A stretch of 64,000 nucleotides of DNA, taken from NCBI RefSeq assembly GCF_004000435.1, contig NZ_RBVZ01000003.1, positions 62,001 to 126,000 on the forward strand, given 5' to 3'. Below the pieces are notes generated by a model, which saw only the letters and a program-made list of their open reading frames with translations, did no database searches and had not been told where the DNA came from. Positions 52,806 to 61,204 of the stretch are shown one piece after another. The translations under genes were made by a program, and so were the position numbers. This DNA comes from Alexandriicola marinus (GTDB lineage: Bacteria > Pseudomonadota > Alphaproteobacteria > Rhodobacterales > Rhodobacteraceae). The number at the start of each line of letters is the position of its first letter. The first letter of the stretch is position 1.

Positions 52806-53542
52806 GCACGCTTCTCGAACTTAGCGGGGTGTCGGTCTCCTTCGACGGGTTCAGGGCGATCAACAACCTGTCCTTCCAGATCGGTGAACCCGAGATGCGC
52901 GCGATCATCGGCCCGAACGGGGCCGGCAAGACGACCTTCATGGATATCATCACCGGCAAGACCCGCCCAGACGCGGGCAGCGTTCTGTGGGGGGAAAAGA
53001 GCGTCTCACTCCTGCGCAAGAGCGAAAGCGCGATTGCCCGCGAGGGCATCGGCCGAAAGTTCCAGAAACCGACCGTGTTCGAGGCGCAGACCGTGCGCGA
53101 GAACCTCGCCATGGCCCTGAAGAACCCGCGCGGGCCGTTCGACGTTCTGATGCACCGCAAGACGCCCGAGGGCGCAGCCCGCATCGAGGCGCTGGCCGAA
53201 GAGATCGGATTGACCGGACAGCTGGGCCGCATCGCCGGCGAACTGAGCCACGGACAGAAGCAATGGCTCGAGATCGGGATGCTGCTGGCGCAGGCTCCCC
53301 GGCTCCTGCTGGTCGACGAACCCGCGGCGGGAATGACCCCGGCGGAGCGTGAACACACGACCGACCTTCTGAAAAGGGCGGCTGAGACGCGCGCCGTGGT
53401 GGTGGTCGAGCATGACATGGAATTCGTCCGGCGGCTGGAATGCAAGGTCACGGTCCTGCACGAAGGTTCGGTCCTGGCCGAGGGAAGCCTCGATCACGTG
53501 ACGAAGAACAAGGACGTCATCGATGTCTATCTGGGGCGATAA
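52802..53542 (+). CDS. urtD: Urea ABC transporter ATPase UrtD
   Basis: The 246-residue LivG-type ATPase shows Walker A GPNGAGKTT, the urea-specific GRKFQKPTVFEAQTVRENL segment, signature LSHGQKQWLEIG and Walker B LLLVDEPAAGMT. The LSHGQKQW variant is characteristic of UrtD. The start at 52802 is set by overlap with urtC and by the domain start; the open frame to 51722 is a shadow of urtC. Confidence 0.95.
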   Translation: MSTLLELSGVSVSFDGFRAINNLSFQIGEPEMRAIIGPNGAGKTTFMDIITGKTRPDAGSVLWGEKSVSLLRKSESAIAREGIGRKFQKPTVFEAQTVRENLAMALKNPRGPFDVLMHRKTPEGAARIEALAEEIGLTGQLGRIAGELSHGQKQWLEIGMLLAQAPRLLLVDEPAAGMTPAEREHTTDLLKRAAETRAVVVVEHDMEFVRRLECKVTVLHEGSVLAEGSLDHVTKNKDVIDVYLGR

Positions 53543-53544
53543 CG

Positions 53545-54240
53545 ATGCTTGAAGTCAGCGGTCTGACATTGCGCTATGGACAAAGCCAGATCCTGCACGG
53601 GATCGATCTGGTCGCCGAACGGGGGCGGGTCAGCGCCATCATGGGCACCAACGGTGTGGGCAAGACCTCACTGCTCAAGGCCGTGTCGGGGCGGCACCCG
53701 TTCCACAAGGGAACGATCCGACTTGATGGCCGCGACCTTGGCCATCCCTCTGCCTTTGCCGCGGCGCAGGCGGGCATCGCCTATGTGCCGCAGGGACGCG
53801 AGATCTTTCCGCTTCTGACGGTGCGTGAGAACCTCGAGATCGGGTTTTCCTGCCTCCCGCGCGAGGCGCGCGAGGTGCCGGACCGCGTGTTCGAACTGTT
53901 CCCGATACTCAAGGAATTCCTTGGCCGCCGGGGCGGCGATCTGTCGGGCGGTCAGCAGCAGCAGCTGGCCATCGCGCGGGCGCTGGTGACGCGGCCCAAG
54001 GTTCTGCTTCTGGACGAGCCGACCGAAGGCATCCAGCCCAATATCATTCAGCAGATCGGCGAGGTGATCCGCCGCCTGCGTGAAGAAGGCGAGATGGCGA
54101 TCGTTCTGGTCGAGCAATATTTCGATTTCGCCGTGGGCCTTGCCGACCGGATCACCGTGCTCAACCGGGGCGAGGTCAATTTCCAGACCGATGCCGCCGA
54201 GCGCGACAGGCAGAAAGTTCTGGAAAGCGTATCGATCTGA
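53545..54240 (+). CDS. urtE: Urea ABC transporter ATPase UrtE
   Basis: The 231-residue LivF-type ATPase shows Walker A GTNGVGKTS, the conserved YVPQGREIFPLLTVRENL, signature LSGGQQQQ and Walker B VLLLDEPTEGIQPNIIQQIG. It completes the UrtABCDE complex. The start lies 2 bases after the urtD stop. Confidence 0.95.
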   Translation: MLEVSGLTLRYGQSQILHGIDLVAERGRVSAIMGTNGVGKTSLLKAVSGRHPFHKGTIRLDGRDLGHPSAFAAAQAGIAYVPQGREIFPLLTVRENLEIGFSCLPREAREVPDRVFELFPILKEFLGRRGGDLSGGQQQQLAIARALVTRPKVLLLDEPTEGIQPNIIQQIGEVIRRLREEGEMAIVLVEQYFDFAVGLADRITVLNRGEVNFQTDAAERDRQKVLESVSI

Positions 54241-54285
54241 CGGTGTCGGCTTGCCCGTCCCGGTCGGCCCGCTAATCTTGCCACG

Positions 54286-54759
54286 ATGAGCGAAGTTTTC
54301 ACATATCGAACGAACGTGCGCCCCGAGTGGATCGATTACAACGGTCACATGCAGGATTGCTACTATGGCCTGATCTTTTCGCTGGCCGCCGACGAGGTGC
54401 AGGAGGCGCTGGGCGTCGGTGCGCGTTATCGCAAGGCAACCGGCTGCACCATCTATCTGGTCGAGGATCACAAGGTGTTCCTGCGCGAGGTCAAGGAAGG
54501 GGCCGAGGTCATCGTCGAGGCGCGGGTGATCGGCGCGGATGCCAAACGGTTCCATCTGCACAAGCAGATGTTCGAAGGTGGGGAACTGGTCTGCGTCGGC
54601 GAATACATGGAATTGCATGTCAATCAGCATCCCAAGCCGCATGCCACGGCCATGCCCGACGAGGTTTGCGAACGCCTGAACCGCGCCTGTCTGAGTGCCG
54701 AGGCCGCAGCTGCCCTGCCGCATCGCGCCCGCGCCATGGGATTGCCGGCGGCCGGATGA
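54286..54759 (+). CDS. Hotdog-fold acyl-CoA thioesterase
   Basis: The 157-residue protein has the 4HBT motif VRPEWIDYNGHMQDCYYG (residues 11-28), with Asp17 and His21 in the catalytic positions. It resembles the short thioesterases linked to carnitine/betaine metabolism (betainyl-CoA thioesterase type), but the acyl group is not known. It lies 45 bases after urtE and may share its transcript. Confidence 0.82.
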   Translation: MSEVFTYRTNVRPEWIDYNGHMQDCYYGLIFSLAADEVQEALGVGARYRKATGCTIYLVEDHKVFLREVKEGAEVIVEARVIGADAKRFHLHKQMFEGGELVCVGEYMELHVNQHPKPHATAMPDEVCERLNRACLSAEAAAALPHRARAMGLPAAG

Positions 54760-54886
54760 TGGCTTTCTTTCAACCGGCCTGGCTGCGCATGACGAAAAAT
54801 GAGGGGAATGGCGTTGCGAATGCTTTCCAATCCGGTGCATTCCCGCCTAGCTCTTCGCGAGTATGAACAAAGGGAAGGAAGCCAAG

Positions 54887-55198
54887 ATGGCCCAATGGAT
54901 CGATGCCTGCGCCGCCGATGATATCGAAGAAGAAGACCTGATCCGGTTCGATCATGACGGACGGACGTTCTGCATCTATCGCTCTCCGGACGACGAGTTT
55001 TTCTGCACCGATGGGCTTTGCACCCATGAACACGTCCATCTCGAGGACGGGCTTGTCATGGATTACGAGATCGAGTGCCCCAAGCACAACGCGACCTTCG
55101 ATTACCGCACCGGCGAGGCAAAGCGCGCACCGGCCTGCGTCAACCTCAACACCTATCCCGCCAAGGTCGAGGGCGGGCGCGTGATGATCGAGATCTAG
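54887..55198 (+). CDS. MocE-type Rieske [2Fe-2S] ferredoxin
   Basis: The 103-residue protein has the Rieske motifs CTHEH (about residues 45-49) and CPKHNATFD (about 70-78), giving two Cys and two His for the cluster. The sequence matches the MocE group of small soluble Rieske ferredoxins that feed electrons to oxygenases. The ATG at 54887 follows GGGAAGGAAGCC. No oxygenase gene is adjacent; the nearest is the 2OG enzyme at 44561, which would not need it. Confidence 0.9.
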   Translation: MAQWIDACAADDIEEEDLIRFDHDGRTFCIYRSPDDEFFCTDGLCTHEHVHLEDGLVMDYEIECPKHNATFDYRTGEAKRAPACVNLNTYPAKVEGGRVMIEI

Positions 55199-55201
55199 GG
55201 T

Positions 55202-55666
55202 CTAGCCGGCAAGGTCCTCGCGGGTCATCTCGTAGGCCTTGCCGAACCCTCCGTTCAGAAACACCCGCGACGCGACAAGCCGCATCATCCGGAAATCCGC
55301 GAAATCATAGTAAAGCGCGGTCTTCGGGTGATCACGGAGCCACGCGTCCTTGAGGGTTGCCTTGTCGGCGGGTGTGACCCGGCCCTGCAAGGTCAGCCGC
55401 GGGTGGGTCAGGGGATCGCCCTTCGGTCCCGGCTCCCCCAGAAGGAGCGAGGCGCCGGGATCGGCGTCAAGCGCGCGGGTATGGCCCGACAGCGACGAAA
55501 TCAGCAACAACGCATCCGGCCCGTCGTGGCCCACCGCGACGCGGCTGACAAATGGCAGGCCCGTCTCGGGATCGGTGACGCCAAGCGCTGCGTGGCGCGC
55601 ATCGCGCAGGAGGCCGCGTGCCAAAGCGCGCGCCTCGTCATCGGTGGGGCGGATCGGATCGGTCAT
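55202..55666 (-). CDS. HugZ / pyridoxamine-5'-phosphate-oxidase-like FMN-binding protein
   Basis: The 154-residue protein has the split-barrel pattern of the PNPOx-like/HugZ family: GVTDPETGLPFVSRVAVGHD, LLLISSLSGHTRAL, and PRLTLQGRV. Members bind FMN or haem and include haem-degrading enzymes. It is convergent with the MocE gene (3-base gap) and divergent from the LacI operon. Confidence 0.85.
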   Translation of the reverse strand: MTDPIRPTDDEARALARGLLRDARHAALGVTDPETGLPFVSRVAVGHDGPDALLLISSLSGHTRALDADPGASLLLGEPGPKGDPLTHPRLTLQGRVTPADKATLKDAWLRDHPKTALYYDFADFRMMRLVASRVFLNGGFGKAYEMTREDLAG

Positions 55667-55720
55667 CTCCCAATGGTGGGCCGACCGGACCCGGACGGCA
55701 AGTCGGGTCGAAGAGAATCC

Positions 55721-55750
55721 TTGACGCGGGAAATTCCACGCTGCTATGAC
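55721..55750 (+). promoter_or_regulatory. Putative promoter of the lacI-type operon
   Basis: TTGACG (55721-55726) and TATGAC (55745-55750) are spaced by 18 bases. The -10 element overlaps the first of the two operator copies, so binding would block RNA polymerase. Confidence 0.55.
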
Positions 55751-55774
55751 ACCGATGTCATGACACCGATGTCA
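55747..55774. promoter_or_regulatory. Two exact tandem copies of a 14-bp LacI-type operator
   Basis: TGACACCGATGTCA occurs at 55747-55760 and again at 55761-55774 with no spacer. Each copy is a near-palindrome (TGACA-N4-TGTCA) with a central CG as in LacI-family sites. The pair lies 66 bases upstream of the LacI-type gene. Confidence 0.75.
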
Positions 55775-55839
55775 TAATCCAGATAGGTGAACCGGAGACA
55801 CGCGCGGGAGGCGCGATTCGGGCTGGCGGGGGAGGGAAG

Positions 55840-56892
55840 ATGTCGACCATCTATGACGTTGCGCGAGAGGCGGGAGTCTCGCCCAAGACAGTGTCGCGTG
55901 TGATCAACGGCGACGCGCCGGTTGGACGTGAAACGCGCGCGAGGGTCGAACAGGCAATCCAGAAGCTCGATTATGTGCCCTCGAACGCCGCGCGCATGAT
56001 GCGGTCGTCGAAATCGGGCCTGATCGGGATGATCACCGGCGCCATTTCCAACACCCCCGAACCGGGCGAGCCGACGGGCCTGCCGGATATCTACATCGTT
56101 CAGGGCATCCAGCGGGCCATCGCCGAACGCAACATGACGTTGATGATCGCCGACACCGGAGGGCGCTCTGACAAGGTGGAGGACCTTGTCCGCACCTTCA
56201 TGCAGCACAAGGTCGAGGGCCTGATCTACGTGGCCGATTACCACCGCCGCGTCGATTTCGACGCCTCTGGTGCGGATTGCCCCGTGGTTCTGGCCAATTG
56301 CTATGACACTAAGGGCACCTCCTGTGTTCTGCCCGATGACCGGGCCTGCCAACGCGCGCTGGTCGAACGGCTGATCGCCCATGGCCATCGCCGCATCGCG
56401 TTCCTGACGCTTCATGACAGCATGGATGCGTCCGGCCTGCGTGTTTCGGGCTATCGTGACGCGCTCGACCGTGCGGGCATCGCGTTCGACCCTGATCTGG
56501 TGCGGCCGGGTTTCCTCGAGGTGCATCAGCCGCACAATTCCTCGATCCTCGGCCCGGCTCTCGAGGCGCTCCTGTCGCTGGATGATCCGCCCACCGTGAT
56601 CTGCTGCGGCAACGACGAGATGGCCCTGCGTCTTTACGGGCTTTTGCGCACGCGGGGCATCCGCCTGCCCGAGGAAATCTCGGTCGCGGGTTTCGACAAT
56701 TATCGCGCCATCGCCGAGACGTTGCTGCCGCCCCTGACAACGGTCGAGCTGCCCTATCGCGAAATGGGCAAGCGCGCCGCCGAGGCCCTTCTGGCCCTGA
56801 TCGACGGCACCCAAGAGAAACCACGGGAACCGGTCCTCGTGCCGGGCCCCGTTGTCTGGCGATCCTCCGTGATCGCTCAAACTGCATCCTGA
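55840..56892 (+). CDS. LacI-family transcriptional regulator of the sugar ABC operon
   Basis: The 350-residue protein has the headpiece STIYDVAREAGVSPKTVSRVINGDAPVGRETRARV (residues 2-36) with the hinge NAARMMRSSKSGLIGM, and a sensor domain with AGFDNYRAIAETLLPPLTTVELPYREMG near residue 285. It is the first gene of the operon and probably represses itself and the downstream transporter through the tandem operators. Confidence 0.94.
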   Translation: MSTIYDVAREAGVSPKTVSRVINGDAPVGRETRARVEQAIQKLDYVPSNAARMMRSSKSGLIGMITGAISNTPEPGEPTGLPDIYIVQGIQRAIAERNMTLMIADTGGRSDKVEDLVRTFMQHKVEGLIYVADYHRRVDFDASGADCPVVLANCYDTKGTSCVLPDDRACQRALVERLIAHGHRRIAFLTLHDSMDASGLRVSGYRDALDRAGIAFDPDLVRPGFLEVHQPHNSSILGPALEALLSLDDPPTVICCGNDEMALRLYGLLRTRGIRLPEEISVAGFDNYRAIAETLLPPLTTVELPYREMGKRAAEALLALIDGTQEKPREPVLVPGPVVWRSSVIAQTAS

Positions 56893-56917
56893 CTTTGCAA
56901 ATCCATGGGAGGATAAA

Positions 56918-58180
56918 ATGAGGATGATGAAACTGACCGCCGGCGCCCTTGTCGCCTATGCCGCGCTGGGCGGCACCGCCGCAATGGCGCAGACGGAACT
57001 GACCATGTGGTACCACGGTGCCGGAAACGAGGTGGAACTCACGCTCATCAATCAGTTGATCGACGACTTCAACGCCAGCCAGTCCGACTGGTCCGTCTCG
57101 ATCGAAAGCTTCCCGCAGGAAAGCTACAATGATTCCGTCGTCGCAGCTGCACTTGCCGGCAACCTGCCCGACATCATCGACGTCGATGGCCCCGTCATGC
57201 CGAACTGGGCATGGTCCGGCTACATGCAGCCGCTGACCATCGACGAGAGCCTGATCGAAGACTTCCTGCCCGGCACCAAAGGCATCTGGGATGGCCAGCT
57301 CTATTCCATCGGTTTGTGGGATGCGGCCGTCGCACTCGTGACCCGTCAGTCGACGCTTGATGCGCTGGGCCTCCGGACGCCGACCCTCGAAGAGCCCTGG
57401 AATCTCGAGGAATTCATGGCAGCTCTCGAGGCGGCCAAGGCCTCGGGCGACTACGAATACGCCTTCGATCCGGGCATGGCCTGGACCGGTGAATGGTATC
57501 CCTATGCCTTCTCGCCGTTCCTGCAATCCTTTGGCGGCGACCTCGTCGACCGGTCGACCTACCAGAGCGCCGATGGCGTCCTGAACGGCGAGGCGGCCAT
57601 TGCCTTTGGCGAATGGTGGCAATCGCTCTTTGCAGAAGGCTATGCGCCCGGCACCAGCCAGGATCCCGCGGATCGCGACACCGGCCTGATCGACGGCAAA
57701 TATGCCTTCAGCTGGAACGGCAACTGGGCGGCACTGGGCGCGCTGGCCGCGCATGAAGACACGCTCTTCCTGCCGGCCCCGGATTTCGGCAACGGGTCGG
57801 TGATCGGCGCGGCGTCCTGGCAGTTCGGCATCTCGTCCACGTCCGAGCATCCCGAGGGTGCTGCGGCCTTCATCGAGTTCGCCTTGCAGGACGAGTATCT
57901 GGCGGCCTTCTCGAACGGGATCGGTCTCATTCCGGCGACGCCAAGTGCCGCCGCGATGACCGAGAACTACGCCGAAGGTGGCGCCATGTCCGTCTTCTTC
58001 GACTTGTCGGCTGAACAGGCGCTCGTTCGTCCGGTCACGCCCGGTTACGTGGTTGCGGCTAAGGTCTTTGAAAAGGCACTGGCCGACATCGCCAACGGCG
58101 CCGATGTGATCGACACGCTCGATGCGGCCGTCGACGAGATCGATGCCGATATCGAATCCAACAGCGGCTACGGCCACTAA
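56918..58180 (+). CDS. Sugar ABC transporter substrate-binding protein
   Basis: The 420-residue MalE-like binding protein has a Sec signal (cleavage after AMA, about residue 23) and the family-1 start ELTMWYHGAGNEVELTLINQLIDDFNASQ. The segment LIDGKYAFSWNGNWA near residue 255 matches sugar binders. It is 25 bases downstream of the LacI gene. The intracellular glycosidase in the same operon suggests a di- or oligosaccharide ligand. Confidence 0.92.
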   Translation: MRMMKLTAGALVAYAALGGTAAMAQTELTMWYHGAGNEVELTLINQLIDDFNASQSDWSVSIESFPQESYNDSVVAAALAGNLPDIIDVDGPVMPNWAWSGYMQPLTIDESLIEDFLPGTKGIWDGQLYSIGLWDAAVALVTRQSTLDALGLRTPTLEEPWNLEEFMAALEAAKASGDYEYAFDPGMAWTGEWYPYAFSPFLQSFGGDLVDRSTYQSADGVLNGEAAIAFGEWWQSLFAEGYAPGTSQDPADRDTGLIDGKYAFSWNGNWAALGALAAHEDTLFLPAPDFGNGSVIGAASWQFGISSTSEHPEGAAAFIEFALQDEYLAAFSNGIGLIPATPSAAAMTENYAEGGAMSVFFDLSAEQALVRPVTPGYVVAAKVFEKALADIANGADVIDTLDAAVDEIDADIESNSGYGH

Positions 58181-58194
58181 GGGTTCCTCCCCGT

Positions 58195-58222
58195 GGTGGC
58201 CCGTGTTCTGACGCGGGCCACC
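58195..58222 (+). repeat. Intercistronic hairpin between binding-protein and permease genes
   Basis: GGTGGCCCG (58195-58203) and CGGGCCACC (58214-58222) form a perfect 9-bp stem with a 10-base loop. It occupies the same place as the hairpins at 17955-17982 and 49535-49566. Confidence 0.8.
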
Positions 58223-58253
58223 GCACCCACCTTTTGCGCCGGAGGCCGCGGAT

Positions 58254-59321
58254 ATGGCGTCATCGCTCAAGAATCCCGATCGGACCGGATGGGCCTTTGC
58301 CTTGCCGGGCACGGTCCTGATCCTGACGTTCATCGTGATCCCGTTCTTCTTCGCGTTCGCGTTGTCGATGACGAACCAGCGGCTAATCTCGCCCAACCCC
58401 ACGGAATACGTGGGGCTCAAGAACTACCGCGATCTTCTGGGTCTTGCGGTCGTGACGCTGGAACCCGAACGCGACGACAGCGGCGCGGTCGTCATCGATG
58501 ACGACGGCGAAATCGTCTATCCCCGGCTCAGGACGATCACGCGCAGCGACGATTATCCTCAATACCGCGGGATGCGCGAATGGTTCCGATGGCAATCTGG
58601 CGAAGACGCCCGGATCGTGATCGCGAGCGATGTCGTCTTCATGAAGGCGCTGGTCAACACATTGCTGTTCGTACTCGTGGTGGCCCCGGTTCAGGGCGGT
58701 CTCGCACTTGTTCTGGCGTTGCTGATCAACCAGCGATTACGCGGCATCAACATCTTCCGAACGATCTATTTCATGCCGGTCGTTGTTTCGATCGTCGTCG
58801 TCTCGCTCTTGTGGCGCTTCATCTATGACGGCAGCGACGGACTTTTGAACAACGTCCTGTCTTGGATCACCTTCGGTGCGTTCCAGCCCGTCGACTGGCT
58901 GGGCAATACCGAAACCGCGCTGGGAGCGATCATGGCCATGTCGATCTGGCAGGCTGTGGGCTTTCACATGGTGATCTGGCTGTCGGGGCTGCAGACCATC
59001 TCGCCCACCCTCTACGAGGCCGCGGCGATCGAAGGCGCGTCGAAATGGCAGACGTTCCGATACGTCACATGGCCGGGGTTGCGGCACACCGCCGTTCTGG
59101 TGCTGATCGTCATCACCATGCAGGCCTTCGCGCTGTTCGCGCAGATCGACGTCATGACCAGCGGCGGCCCGCTCGACTCCACCCAGACGGTTGTGTTCCA
59201 GGCGGTCGAACGTGGCTATGGCAAGCAGGACATTTCGGGCGGCTCGACGATCTCGGTCATCCTGTTCGTCATCGTCCTGACCATCTCGCTGATCCAGCGC
59301 TACCTGACGAGGGAGAAGTAA
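58254..59321 (+). CDS. Sugar ABC transporter permease (MalF/UgpA type)
   Basis: The 355-residue permease has six hydrophobic segments and an EAA loop (LYEAAAIEGASKWQTFRYVTWPGLRHTAV) near residue 260. Between the first and second helices lies a charged insertion of about 65 residues (about residues 62-125), shorter than the one in the permease at 18008. It forms a pair with the next gene, one base away. Confidence 0.92.
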   Translation: MASSLKNPDRTGWAFALPGTVLILTFIVIPFFFAFALSMTNQRLISPNPTEYVGLKNYRDLLGLAVVTLEPERDDSGAVVIDDDGEIVYPRLRTITRSDDYPQYRGMREWFRWQSGEDARIVIASDVVFMKALVNTLLFVLVVAPVQGGLALVLALLINQRLRGINIFRTIYFMPVVVSIVVVSLLWRFIYDGSDGLLNNVLSWITFGAFQPVDWLGNTETALGAIMAMSIWQAVGFHMVIWLSGLQTISPTLYEAAAIEGASKWQTFRYVTWPGLRHTAVLVLIVITMQAFALFAQIDVMTSGGPLDSTQTVVFQAVERGYGKQDISGGSTISVILFVIVLTISLIQRYLTREK

Positions 59322-59322
59322 C

Positions 59323-60201
59323 ATGGCCGCCGTCAATCCCGACAACCAGGGCCTCAGGCTCGCCGTGCGCTATGCGGTGCTGATCCTGATCGCCCTGATC
59401 TTCATCGGCCCGATCCTGTTTATGGTGATGTCGAGCTTCAAGCCTGACCTGCAATTGCTGCAGGACACCTCGTCGTTGCGGGCCTTTCTGCCAGTGGGTG
59501 ACCTGAGCCTCGAGAATTACCGCGAGGCATTCCAGCGTGCGCCTGTCCGGCTGTTCGTCATCAACTCGGTCATCGTCACCGGGGCGACGGTGGTGCTGTC
59601 GCTGATCGTGTGTTCGCTTGCCGCGTTCTCGTTCGTCTATCTCGATTGGAAGGGGCGCGACGTGATCCTTTCGGTGATCCTCGCCACGCTGATCATCCCG
59701 TTCGAGACGATTGCCATCCCTCTTCTGCTGCTCGTGTCCAAACTGCCGTGGATCGGGCTCGAAGGGTTCGAGATCGGCTGGCTCAACTCCTACCGGGTGC
59801 AGATCATCCCGTGGATCGCCGACGGTCTGACGATCTTTCTCTTCGTGCAGTATTTCAAATCCCTGCCCGGAGAGCTGATCGAGGCGAGCCGCGTCGAGGG
59901 GGCCACGTGGTTCCAGATCTACATGCGGGTCGTCATGCCCCTGTCCGGGCCGGTTCTTGCCACGGCCGCGATCCTGAAGTTCCTCGTGATGTATAACCAG
60001 TATCTCTGGCCCCTCATCGTGGTTCAGCAGGAACAATACCGTCCCGTGATGGTCGGCCTGCAATACTTCTTCCAGCTCAACACGGCATGGGGCGAGATCA
60101 TGGCCTACCTGACCCTGATCACCGTGCCTGTTCTGGGCTTCTACCTGGTCCTCCAGCGGGCCTTCATCGCATCGATCGCCTCAACCGGCGTCAAAGGATA
60201 A
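59323..60201 (+). CDS. Sugar ABC transporter permease (MalG type)
   Basis: The 292-residue permease has six hydrophobic segments and an EAA loop (LIEASRVEGATWFQIYMRVVMPLSGPVL) near residue 190. The one-base gap to the upstream permease and 4-base gap to the glycosidase gene show tight coupling. Confidence 0.93.
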   Translation: MAAVNPDNQGLRLAVRYAVLILIALIFIGPILFMVMSSFKPDLQLLQDTSSLRAFLPVGDLSLENYREAFQRAPVRLFVINSVIVTGATVVLSLIVCSLAAFSFVYLDWKGRDVILSVILATLIIPFETIAIPLLLLVSKLPWIGLEGFEIGWLNSYRVQIIPWIADGLTIFLFVQYFKSLPGELIEASRVEGATWFQIYMRVVMPLSGPVLATAAILKFLVMYNQYLWPLIVVQQEQYRPVMVGLQYFFQLNTAWGEIMAYLTLITVPVLGFYLVLQRAFIASIASTGVKG

Positions 60202-60205
60202 CGCA

Positions 60206-61201
60206 ATGGTTCTCTCTCTCGAAAAACAATGGATCTGGGACAGCTGGTATGCCCATGACGGCGAGAAATGGCATGGCTATTTCCTCAAGGCCGACAAGTC
60301 CCTGATCAACCCCGACCTGCGCCATTTCAACGTCAGCCAGGGCCATGCCGTCTCGGATGACCTGATCAATTGGGAACATCTGGGCACCTGCCTGGCACCG
60401 TCCGAGGGCGAAGCCTGGGATGATTTCACCACCTGGACCGGCTCGGTCGTTCAGGATGACGATGGCATGTGGCACCTGTTCTATACCGGCGCGCGCAAGT
60501 CCGAAGAGGGCCTGTATCAGCGGGTCGGCCATGCGACCGCCGCGGACATGCACAATTGGGAACGGGTGGGCGACGGGTTCTGCCTCGATCTGGTCGGGCC
60601 CAATGCGCAGCATTACGAGGCCGATCACGCCAAGGGTTTCTGGCACGATCGTGCCATGCGCGACCCGTGGGTCATGCGCGATCCCGACGGCGACGGCTGG
60701 CTGATGTACTTCACCGGGCGGGCCGATGGCATCGAGGAGCCGAATGCAGGCGGCGCGATCGGGTTCGCCACTTCGCCCGATCTCGACAACTGGACGCTTC
60801 AGCCCCCGGTCTTTACCGGCGGCTTCGGCCAGCTCGAAGTTCCTCAGGTCTTCGAGGTGGGCGGGCGCTGGTATTGCCTGTTCTGCACCGCGGCCGAGCA
60901 TTTCTCGAAGGAGCGGGCGGAAGCCACGCCCGGCGGCCCCGTGACCGGGACGCATTACCTGATCGGTGACAGTCCGCGTGGTCCTTGGCGCGTTGCGCCC
61001 GGCTCGTTCCTTGACGGGGCCCTGCCTTGCCGGCGCTACGCCGCGCGGATCGTCCAGACGGACGAGGGTCTGCGCATCATGGGCTTTGCCGATCGCGGCG
61101 AGGACGATCATTTCATTGGCCACGTCATGGACCCCGAACCCGTCGTCATCGAAGAGGACGGGCTGTTGCGGGTTGAACCGAAACGACAGGCAGCGGAGTA
61201 G
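60206..61201 (+). CDS. Intracellular GH32/GH68-like five-bladed propeller glycosidase
   Basis: The 331-residue protein has repeated propeller-blade motifs (DDGMWHLFYTG, GDGWLMYFTGR, GGRWYCLFCTA) and the three acidic positions expected for clan GH-J: Asp12 in WIWDSWY, Asp153 in RDPWV, and Glu211 in LEVPQVF. This suggests a fructoside-acting or related glycosidase. It lacks the C-terminal beta-sandwich of GH32 and has no signal peptide, so it would act on sugar brought in by the surrounding ABC transporter. The substrate and exact family remain unproven. Confidence 0.75.
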   Translation: MVLSLEKQWIWDSWYAHDGEKWHGYFLKADKSLINPDLRHFNVSQGHAVSDDLINWEHLGTCLAPSEGEAWDDFTTWTGSVVQDDDGMWHLFYTGARKSEEGLYQRVGHATAADMHNWERVGDGFCLDLVGPNAQHYEADHAKGFWHDRAMRDPWVMRDPDGDGWLMYFTGRADGIEEPNAGGAIGFATSPDLDNWTLQPPVFTGGFGQLEVPQVFEVGGRWYCLFCTAAEHFSKERAEATPGGPVTGTHYLIGDSPRGPWRVAPGSFLDGALPCRRYAARIVQTDEGLRIMGFADRGEDDHFIGHVMDPEPVVIEEDGLLRVEPKRQAAE

Positions 61202-61204
61202 GGC

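Noticed and set aside
55747-55774. CRISPR-like or microsatellite repeat
   Set aside because: There are only two copies, without spacers, each a near-palindrome at a promoter, which fits an operator.
56309-58420. Minus-strand open frame of 703 codons opposite the LacI and binding-protein genes
   Set aside because: Same reason: low-complexity Arg/Gly/Pro-rich translation and clear genes on the other strand.
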